A stretch of DNA of 64,000 nucleotides from Durusdinium trenchii. Lineage: Eukaryota; Sar; Dinophyceae; Suessiales; Symbiodiniaceae. The translations under genes and the position numbers were made by a program. Shown piece by piece: positions 10,450-19,100 of the stretch. Each line of letters begins with the position of its first letter. Position 1 is the first letter of the stretch. The stretch lies in contig CAXAMN010027406.1 in the NCBI GenBank assembly GCA_963970005.1, positions 483,220-547,219 of the forward strand, given 5' to 3'. Under the pieces are notes generated by a model. It ran no database searches and was not told the origin of the DNA. It worked only from the letters and a program-made list of their open reading frames with translations.

Positions 10450-11938
10450 GCTTATCTCAAACGCCCACGAACAGAGGTGGAATCATCGCAGGGAAAAGCA
10501 GCTGGGAAAGGCAGATCGAAAATCCGATCCGACTCCTCATCCACCTCTTCGAGGCACGAAGGGGATTCAAAGCTCTTGATGATGCTGGCCAAATTGACCT
10601 TGTGCCAAGAAGATATTCTCAATTAAATGGCCTTGGACCGCAATTTCCTTCTGTTTTTGCAGGGCGGCAAAGGCTGGATCCTCCCGGAAATGATCCTGGC
10701 AGCCAAGGAATGACATCATCAGAGACAAAATATTGGAGTCACATGTTCCCTCCGACAGGTCAATTGCTTCAAAGTGGTCGAGGTGATGATCCAACGGCTG
10801 ACGAAGCTGCAATACGACAACCAGGACGATTCCCTGGTGCAGGCACTCAGGCAGAAGGATATATTGCTACGGAACAACAGCGATTGCAGCACGAAAGGAT
10901 TCAGGAGATCACCATTCAGCTCTCCCAATTGGCCAGTCAGGGAGATCTGATCCAACGCTTCTCTGACCTCAAGCCCATGAACAGAGATCAGGTTCCCGAA
11001 GATTCCCAGGTGACGATCCCGTGGCGCCTCGATGTCAGCATCCGCAGCGCCGCATCGACGCAGCTTTACGAGATCCTCAACCTCCTGAGCGGAAACGGGA
11101 TCTGCCAATTGATCCTTTTTCGATTGAGGCCAACCGGCCTGCAAAGATCCCCACTTGCTACAGTAATCGCCCACCGTGTGCGACGCTGATGCATCAGTTG
11201 CTTCGAATCAAGCTACACAATTCATCCAATGCCTGCTATATCAATGCAGCATTGTTGGGGCAACACTGGGCCACTTTGGCCTATGAGGGGTTTGATCCAG
11301 AGCTATGGGATCAATGGAGATTTCCTCTACTTGAATTGCTCAACACCTCCGGTGGTGTGGATCTATGTGCTTCAGTTCCTTTTCAGAAGTTGTTGCAACC
11401 CTGGTTTAAAGAATATGCACCCAATGAATAACAGGGTGCAACGGAATTTTTGGGCTGGCTCAGGGGTCAACAACTCAGTGGCCATTCCTGGGGACAGGAA
11501 TATCATGGCTGGCAGTCTCGATTAGCCAATAGCATTGAGGATCGTGGTATTTTACTTGCACCTTTGCTGCTTCGCATGCCGGTTGAAAAGAGAGGCGACC
11601 TCCAAGTTTTGATCAACATGTGGCATGGCCAGGGTCCATACACGAATGCCTGTATTCATGCCCAATCATGCATAGTGTTGCAATTCGAACGATTTCCTGC
11701 ACTTGCTTTGAAGCAAGACACACCCGTGGACTTCTCCCGTTCTGAGGTCCACATTCCGATCTTCAACAATAGCACCGGCCGGGATGTCAGCTCGACACAA
11801 TACCGAGTGGTGGCCATCCTGTGTCACTTCGGATAAGATCCAGACAGCGGTCACTACCAATGCCTGTTTCTTAGCTCGGGCAGTTCCTGGATGACAGACG
11901 ATGGCAGATCGGCAATCAGGTGCCCGGTCGTCGACCCC
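10450..11938 (+). pseudogene. Relic of a gene with a C-terminal ubiquitin-specific-protease-like domain
   Basis: Coding-like sequence continues through all three frames in turn. Frame A, about 10450-10900, has LTLCQEDILN, a TAA, then RNFLLFLQGGKGW. Frame B is about 10930-11185 and contains TQLYEILNLLSGNGICQLI. Frame C is about 11185-11938, with in-frame stops at 11429 and 11834. Frame C holds NSSNACYINAALL, resembling the catalytic Cys box of C19 ubiquitin proteases, a mid motif CIVLQFERFP, and DSGHYQCLFLSSGSSWMTDD, resembling the His box with GHY followed by a WxxxDD-like end. The order and spacing match a compact C19 protease fold, though the usual NxxxxC Asn/Gln context is only approximate. 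At least two frameshifts and several stops mean it cannot make a full protein. Similar protease-like modules are, as I recall, common in multicopy dinoflagellate elements, so a retroelement origin is possible. It sits between two AT-rich blocks. Confidence 0.6.
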
Positions 11939-12179
11939 ATCCGCCGCTCTGCCTACCTGTTTTGACTGGTCCCGCAGGAGGACTTGAATGTATGGTGGCG
12001 GAGGCCCATTGAAGAATAGACCGTCGATCTGTCCGACTTGCTGGCTACGGCCTTTTCCAACCAGGCCGTTTGAGCCTTCTTCGAAGCATTCGCTTTGTAT
12101 CGTGACTGTGGCTAGATGCTCCTAGAAGCACCCGCAGCTTAGCTGTGCTGCCCAATATGGGCCTGAAGAGACTCAGGCT

Positions 12180-13922
12180 GGAAGAGAATGAAAATGAATT
12201 CTTTTCTCGTATAATTCTCTGTTATTGGAAATAATTGTTTTTAATTATAATATGAATAGAATATATAATTTAAAAAGGAACATTTATTTCAATTTATGTA
12301 TATTTTCAAAAATATTAGTGATACAATAAATATATTATATATATATCTTGATAATCTAAAATATATGATATAATAGATAGGATATGTATATTATATAAAT
12401 AGAGATATTTTAATAATGATAATTTTTTGAATCTTTATTCGAAATAATATATATATATATGATTATCGATCTAAAGGTCCTAGACAATATTATATATAAC
12501 GATAATCCGGAACATATCAAAATCTCATTTGATGAACATATCAAAATCTCATTTGATGAATTTTTCTCGAATTGGCGAAAATATATGTTTTTTTGCCGAA
12601 AGATCTGGCGAAATATAAAATATGTATTTTTGTATGAATGATCAATTATTTCCTGATCAATTGGTGGCAATGATTCAGAAATTAAATAAATTATGGAAAT
12701 TAAATAACCTGTTGTTGTTGCGGCTATTACTACTATTATTATTATCACCACCATTATTACTATTATCACTACTACTACTACTACTATTCCTGCTCTTGCT
12801 TTGGGGGGGGTGGCTTTGCCACAAAATTCTACCCCGCAAAATTTGGGAATAAATATATTTCTAATTAATAGGAAATATATTTATCCATTTTGATATATAT
12901 ATTAATATTCAAATAGAATTTATATTATTGATTTATAATATATCATATTCATTTATATTTTCTAATATTGAAATAAATAATTCTTAAAACAATATATTAA
13001 TTCGGGTTTTTTATGCATTATCGAAATCGTTGGGATTCTTTATTCTTGATGTATTTTTCCGGAATTTTTTGAATATAGGGAGATCATGACGATATCGGAT
13101 TTGGTTGGGGAGAAGGTAAGGCAATGGCGACGATCATCGCTACGATCAAATAAAATATCGATCGTATAGGCAAATCAAGGGGGGAATCAAATGGGGAAAT
13201 AAATATGGAGAAATATGATAATAACGATAAACAAGATATCAATCATAATAGACAAACAATGAGACAAGAAAGAAGGACAGAAAGAAAGGAATGGAAATCC
13301 ATATATAATGAAATAATTAAAGATTTTCATTCTGGATTCTAATCCAAATTGAGCCTTTAGTGCTTCATTGATTTTTTCCATCTTAGATATTCCAATTGTC
13401 GCAACGGCAATTGGGATATATAATTGGTCATAATTTTATAGGATTTAACCATTGCACTAGGGACCACAGGTGCCCGATTTCACCTCATTACGATATATAT
13501 AATTTGACATTCAAATCAATCACCTCATTTATTCTTTCATTCCCCCTCATTCCGATATTTTTTGCAATTTGGGGGATTAAAATATAATTATTAATGCCTA
13601 ATCTAAACAAATATCAATAATTTTTAAAGATATTAACTAATTTATTTAAAAATATTATATAAAAATATTTAATAAATAATATTAATATATATTATATAAA
13701 TAAATATGTATTTAAAAAAAAAAGAAGAAATATTTTAATATATATATATATATTTCCTATATAATTATTGCATCATTAAGCAAAAATTTATTAATTTATA
13801 TCCAATTCATATCAAATTATTCAACAAAATTTCGTCCCATATCGATTTTATAAATAAAATATCTTTCATAAACAAAAAATTAATAAATTCCAATAATTCA
13901 TTACATATAATATCTTAAATAA
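12180..13922. other. AT-rich island, middle block, no gene
   Basis: A second AT-rich block that runs up to the left LTR. It contains a trinucleotide microsatellite of CTA/TTA type at about 12714-12792 followed by a run of G, and a moderately AT-rich stretch at 13080-13570 without a convincing gene. Towards 13922 the rare GC pairs are mostly C on this strand. Confidence 0.8.
13918..13922. repeat. Target-site duplication, left copy
   Basis: AATAA directly before the left LTR, identical to the five bases directly after the right LTR. Five bases is the usual length for Ty1/copia integrases. The surrounding DNA is AT-rich, so a chance match is not negligible, but it falls exactly at both TG/CA ends. 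Confidence 0.85.
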
Positions 13923-14082
13923 TGCGAACGGATGGAAAGGTGTGCCCTGGCCCCGTTCTAGCCCTTAGTTCAACATGAAGCTCGCGCGCTAAAGCTCCCT
14001 TTTACCTGGTTGGGCACTTGAGCCAAAAGTATATGGCATGTACCTGTATAGCAACTATACTGGGACCTCATCCCTATTGACA
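13923..14082 (-). repeat. 3' LTR of the retrotransposon
   Basis: 160 bp, TG...CA on either strand, 93% identical to 31203-31362. In element orientation it starts TGTCAATAGGGATG, directly after the G6 tract. A central 66-bp block is identical in both LTRs and contains the spliced-leader-like 12-mer; all 11 differences lie outside it. Confidence 0.95.
14017..14028 (-). other. Dinoflagellate spliced-leader 3' end within the 3' LTR
   Basis: On the minus strand this reads TTTTGGCTCAAG, identical to the last 12 of the 22 nt of the conserved dinoflagellate spliced leader. A further GCCA lies five bases upstream, as if TATAC were inserted in the leader. It lies in the invariant core of the LTR. Confidence 0.6.
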
Positions 14083-14091
14083 CCCCCCACA
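14083..14091 (-). promoter_or_regulatory. Polypurine tract for plus-strand DNA priming
   Basis: In element orientation GATGTGGGGGG ends exactly where the 3' LTR begins with TG. A purine run in this position is the standard primer for second-strand synthesis in LTR retrotransposons. The G run is six long. Confidence 0.75.
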
Positions 14092-14413
14092 TCCGTACTT
14101 CGACGGGGAAGGGAGATGAGTGGATGTAAAAACCGGAGAACAAATCACGTTCTCAGAAGTGTATTGGAGGTCAACCAGTATGTCCTATTGAACTGAATTA
14201 GCAAACGATCTTGCATTCGCTTGAAAGTTGGATCAAACAGGTAATGGAGCTACAAACGGAAAACGTGCACCTACCTATGGTATCATGCGATTACCAACGG
14301 TGTGAAACACATTCCTCTCTCACTCCCATGATGCCAAAACGGTCATCATGAATTACCCAAGATCCCTCAGTACTTGAAGTACCGGAAGTAGTATGTCGGT
14401 ATGACCCCAATGC
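14092..14413 (-). other. 3' untranslated part of the retrotransposon
   Basis: About 320 bp between the TGA of the last frame and the polypurine tract. No open frame, repeat or clear hairpin was noticed. Confidence 0.6.
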
Positions 14414-15526
14414 TCAACCATTTGTGAGTTGTCGCATGTAGTCAGCTCCGACAAAGCCAATGTAGTCCTTGATGAGCTCAACGTTCCTCGGATTTCCCGC
14501 TCGGATCTGCTCCTCGAAGAACTTCAATTTCTGTGCTTGGATATCGGATACCTCTATGCCATAGTAGCGGCATGCAACGAGGATCTCCTTCGTGACATTC
14601 TTCCGCTCCGATTTGATGGCGGGACTGATGTCGATGAATTTGTATGGAGCGGCACTTTCGTCATCTGGTTTCTGGTAGTAACTGTACCGGCTCGCTCCGA
14701 AGGTCTTCCTGATCAAGCGTCTGATGAAATTTGAGATGAATGCCAGTTTCTCGATGATCTCTTCCTGGGTCTCAGATCTTCGAGCCTTTGGATCACTCAT
14801 GTTACGCCGAGTGCTGCCGACCTCTTTGAGGTACTTGTGGCTAAGCCCGCAGCGGATTGCGGTGATCATCATCGGGTGAACAACGTGGGCGTGGAATTCA
14901 TAGATCTGCCACGCTTCTGTTGCATACACGTCGTTGGTCCATTTGCTCATGCCTATGACCTCGGCTCTCTGAAGACGTCTTGGAAACCCAGTATCCGGAT
15001 CATTCGGTACTATTGGCCATCGATTGTATGGAGTGTCATGCCGCTGTCCATCGTCGAACTTTCGCAGCACATCATCACGACTCTCAAAGCAGTTGATGTC
15101 GAACGTTGCGTTGGCCAAGCTCTTGATCAACTTCATCAACCTCAGATCAAATTGTTGTGTGACTGCAAAGTTGTGGTCGATGGGGATCGCAGCTTCTTGT
15201 GGCAATTCGTCAATTGCGAAGGGGAAAGGCTGTGGAAGTTCATTCCCGTATCCATCTTGAGGGACCTCCCGATATTCGGGTTCGCCTTCAGCTTCGTCCG
15301 GTCGTTCCTTCAAAATGATAGGAACTTCCTCCTCTTCCTCTCCTTCGGGATTCCTCGACCTCAATGACCTCTTCGGCTGTCTTGCGTGCATTCTTGATGA
15401 CTTCATCGATGTTTGCACCTGCAGCAGAAGTTGCTTCACCGGAAGAACTGGCTGGGACATCCCTCGGAGGTGATCGTTGATTGCGGTCCCTTGTCTCCTT
15501 GGGTACCACATGCGTGAGCTTCCCAT
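14414..15526 (-). CDS. Retrotransposon polyprotein, C-terminal segment (frame D)
   Basis: An open frame of 370 codons to TGA at 14416-14414, in the same frame as the giant frame B. Its first ~55 codons overlap the end of frame C; coding probably crosses from C to D near 15350, where C reads EEVIEVEES and D reads PEGEEEEEVPIILKERPDE. Thus only about 310 residues belong to the real protein. An acidic linker is followed by a mixed helical domain (FDLRLMKLIKSLANATFD, NRWPIVPNDPDTGFPRRLQR, IEKLAFISNFIRRLIRKTFG, QLTNG at the end). I do not recognise a family. Being in frame with B suggests that the shift at about 16166 and this one compensate. Confidence 0.7.
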   Translation of the reverse strand: MGSSRMWYPRRQGTAINDHLRGMSQPVLPVKQLLLQVQTSMKSSRMHARQPKRSLRSRNPEGEEEEEVPIILKERPDEAEGEPEYREVPQDGYGNELPQPFPFAIDELPQEAAIPIDHNFAVTQQFDLRLMKLIKSLANATFDINCFESRDDVLRKFDDGQRHDTPYNRWPIVPNDPDTGFPRRLQRAEVIGMSKWTNDVYATEAWQIYEFHAHVVHPMMITAIRCGLSHKYLKEVGSTRRNMSDPKARRSETQEEIIEKLAFISNFIRRLIRKTFGASRYSYYQKPDDESAAPYKFIDISPAIKSERKNVTKEILVACRYYGIEVSDIQAQKLKFFEEQIRAGNPRNVELIKDYIGFVGADYMRQLTNG

Positions 15527-16166
15527 TCGCGATCAAAACCGCTACGCAGTGCGGACATATCGTCAATCGCACATCGACTTCGCCAAGACAGTTAGGGCAC
15601 GGTCTTGAGTCATAGTCTTTCATTGCCCGGCGGTACACGATCTCCTCAAAGATTTCCTGCCACTCAGTGCTATCATATTCTGGGTAGACACCACTCTCCT
15701 CGATCATGCCCAACAGCTTTGAGATTTTGGCGTCGTCCTCGGAGTAGGTGTCGTCCTGAATCTCAACCGCTAAACTCTCAAGCTTTTGATAGCGTGGAAT
15801 CATGATCGGGTTTCCGTATTTGGACTCCAGAACAAGGTAGCTTCCAGGGTCGGGTTCCCTATTGAGTAACCTGATCCATTCGATCTCCTCAGGCTGTCCG
15901 GGTTCCGCATTGTCGCATTGCAACCATGCCCCTTTAACCTCATCGAAGGGAACGACGTTCTCAACCAATAGAGATCCAGTCGTTGATATGAGAAGTCCAT
16001 ACTCCTGCAGCTTCCACACCGGAATGTAGAGAACCACTGGGCGATCACTCAATGCGACCTTACGACCCAGCCAAGGTTTTCCCTTGTAGCCCTGCTCCCA
16101 GGCCCATGGCGGAAAACATGTGAAGTGGATAGAATCCCTTCCCGATGAACCGAGACCTCCTGGCAC
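15288..16166 (-). CDS. Retrotransposon polyprotein, C half of Tpt1/KptA-like domain and zinc ribbon (frame C)
   Basis: This frame overlaps the TAG of frame B by one base and continues its protein without loss: B ends in TSIMRRG and C, read back across the join, gives GLVPGGLGSSGRD. There is no ATG at its head, only GTG, so it is a shifted continuation, not a separate gene. Residues 1-110 match the ADP-ribosyltransferase-like half of Tpt1/KptA RNA 2'-phosphotransferases: GRDSIHF resembles the conserved R-x-HVH strand, and DRPVVLYIPVWKLQEYGL then STTGSLLVENVVP resemble the D-x-x-x-G and NGV-x-x-x-VP strands. Around residue 190 a zinc ribbon follows (CPNC and CPHC, about 15 residues apart). The rest is low-complexity acidic/basic linker. 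The shift at about 16170 falls on a GGGG run. Confidence 0.75.
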   Translation of the reverse strand: MPGGLGSSGRDSIHFTCFPPWAWEQGYKGKPWLGRKVALSDRPVVLYIPVWKLQEYGLLISTTGSLLVENVVPFDEVKGAWLQCDNAEPGQPEEIEWIRLLNREPDPGSYLVLESKYGNPIMIPRYQKLESLAVEIQDDTYSEDDAKISKLLGMIEESGVYPEYDSTEWQEIFEEIVYRRAMKDYDSRPCPNCLGEVDVRLTICPHCVAVLIANGKLTHVVPKETRDRNQRSPPRDVPASSSGEATSAAGANIDEVIKNARKTAEEVIEVEESRRRGRGGSSYHFEGTTGRS

Positions 16167-19100
16167 TAGCCCCGTCGCATGATTGAAGTCAGCGCTCCAA
16201 GATTGGTAGCGTGAAATGCAGTCACCATAGATAGGGCCATGTCGTTGGTCATTCTCGATCCAATGTGGTCGATGTTGATGGTAACGTCATAACCTCCGCC
16301 GTCCGTTGAGTGTGCTGAGGTTGCTCTTACGGCCACGGGAAAGCACCATCCATCGCTATGGTGGAGTCTTCCTTTGGAGATTCCCATGCCCTTGAGCTCG
16401 TCAATCCATTCCTTCTCCATCGGGTCATCAGGGTCATTGAGTTCATCAGGGTGAACGCGGACCGCCAACATTTGGAATCTGATCCTCTTTGTTATGCGGA
16501 AACACTCATAGTTCTGGTCGAAGTACTTCTCCAAACGCGCCTTCTTGGTCACGATGTCTATGTTGCCATAGTGATAACCGTCTTCCCAAACTGCGTTATC
16601 ACCTAACAGGTCTTCCCATGACACCCATGCGCCTTCATCGCATTTGATTGGTGTGAGTCTTCTTCCTGTCCTGAATTGGCGTCCAATTCGGTGCCTCAAC
16701 TTCGCTCCCAATCGACGACTCAGGGCCTGGCTCGCTTGGCTGTATTCAGGTACTCGACAGTCTGGAGTCGGATACTTGTGGTTGCCGTAGTCGGAGTTCT
16801 GTGCAGCGAAAGTAACTCCGTTGATCGGTACTAGCTCAACTTTCCCGACCATCGTCATGGGGTCGATCGGCTTGTATCCCTTCTCCCTCCGTGTCGGTAG
16901 GGGATAGAAGTGATGACATGCCTTTGGTGTGAGGGAACTGGAGTGCACAAATGCCTTCTCTACAAATTCGTACACCACCCTCATATCCCTAGGGCCTACT
17001 TCCGCAAGCTTCCGCCCATTGTAGGAATGTGTCCCTCCTTCGACTCCATCAGCACTTTCGATCAAGGTGAATCCGTCATGGTCAAACATTGTCACGACTC
17101 TTGCTTTCAACATTTCTTTTCGCTTGAACTCGCTGTCGACCTTCCTATCTGGAGTAGGTGATGCTCTCTGCTTCTTCTTCTTAGGCTCCTCGGTTGGATG
17201 TCCAGATGGTACATCGTCGGGTGCAACCTCTCCCTTCACTCTCTTCTTCCAATCACTCAACACTGAGGTGACTGTAGGTGAAGATGAAGGGGTCTTCTCG
17301 CAGTTGAGAGTTGTGTGTCCCGACTTCATGCAGTGGATGCAGAATTCTGCTTGCCCGATCTTCTCCTCGAATTCGTCGATGGCTTGCAGTATTGATGTCT
17401 TCGGGTCGGACATGTCAACGTCTTGCTCCTCCTTCTCCTGTTCACCTTCAGTCTCCATATCGACACCTTCGGCCTCGGGCTGGTCAGTAGCCTCTGTTCC
17501 CTGTTCTGGTTCTTTCCCAATTTCGAAGAAGTGGTCGATATCGAACTCAGGAGGCGGCATGGTCCTCATGCGAACGAGAATCAGTGCCACGTTTGCCGCC
17601 TCTTCAGAGTGCGGGTCCAAGGTTCTGATCGTCGATCGCTTTCGGTTCTCATACGTTGTCCTGTCGTACAGCGATGCAGTGACGCGCTTGATGGATTCTT
17701 CTAATCCCGTCCTCAAAGCTTCGACGTCACCCCATCCCTTGAACATGTGCCTGAAGAGTTGAGCAATTTCGAACATGCCCAGCAGCGCTTCCACCATGTC
17801 ACCTACCCGTTCCTCCGTGGGATCATCTCCGAACATAGTGCGGAATACATCGGGCTCCAATATGGTCTTGAGATATTTGGTGTAGCACACGTTTCCAAGG
17901 TCATAGGATCCCTGGTAGTATTTGGCGCTGCCGACTATCTGCTTTTCCACATGGATGCTGGGTCCTCTCCTCGTTTTGAAGAAGTTCTCCGTCATTGTTG
18001 ATGACAACCTGATCCCCCCGAAGAACGAGATCTCCTTCTGGAAACCTGGGTTCCCGTTAAAGATGATCATCGCTTCGTGTAAGAACTTCATCAAGTCTAC
18101 GTGCGGGTTCATCTCGGAGATCATGACGGTGGGAGAAGATACCGTTTGCCCCATGCCGAAGTTGTGAAGCAATCGCGCACATGCATGGAATCGCTTCTGG
18201 ACGTAGTCTTCTGCGGACATCCCACGGCATCTATTTGCTGCTCCGTTGATGCATTCTGCATAGCAATCGTCTTTCAAGTCGGAGTCTATGGGATTGCAGA
18301 CCAGACAGTAGTCGCAGCAAATTTCCTCACCCTCCTTGAAGTCATCAATGACGTACCATCTTTGAGTCCTCGAGTATATTGGTTCTGGCTGAAGGACTCC
18401 CCAGTATTCATCCATCCATGGCATTTTGTTCTCTCTCCTTACCTTCTCTCTCTTCCTCCGCTCAGACTCATTCTCACCTGAAGCCCCTGCAGTGGACTGA
18501 TATGCATGGCTTCCTCTTACGGAATCTCCGAACAAGTACTGATACAACCTCTCTTTGTCCTGCAACACGTGCTCCAAGTTGGGATCATGGAGGTTATTCG
18601 CTTCGGTCAAGGGATCCGGTGCCATAAAGCAAGAAGCGAGCATCTTTTCTCTGAACAAGTACTTTTCCATGACAGCGTGGACCAAAGAGGTTCCAGACTT
18701 CATAGAGTAGGGGTGACCGCTTCCGGCGACCGAAATGGCTCGCCAGAATCTGTCCGACGTTGTGGACATCATGCCATTCAGCGACAGCTCGTCCTTGATC
18801 ATGTTAGCGATTTTACCGAACGAACCGACGGCATGGTGAAACTCCACGTCTGCGCAAATCCTCACGAGGGTAGGGAGTTGGCAGCATGCGTCAAGCTTGA
18901 CGATCACATCCCTGAGTCTCGGAACGAAGTCCACGGGGGCAATCACAGTCTTGTATGTCCCCTTCTCGCCCGCAGTCACCAGATTGCTCAATGACAACCA
19001 CACATGGATGGAGGTGGGTTCATGACGTTTGACGTCATCAATTCGATCACGAACAAAGTTGATGAAACCATATGGATCAGTCGTCTCTCCTTTCTTGTAC

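Noticed and set aside
15288-16166. Frame C as an independent gene starting with GTG
   Set aside because: It overlaps the TAG of frame B by one base, has no ATG at its head, and the protein motif continues across the join; it is a shifted continuation.
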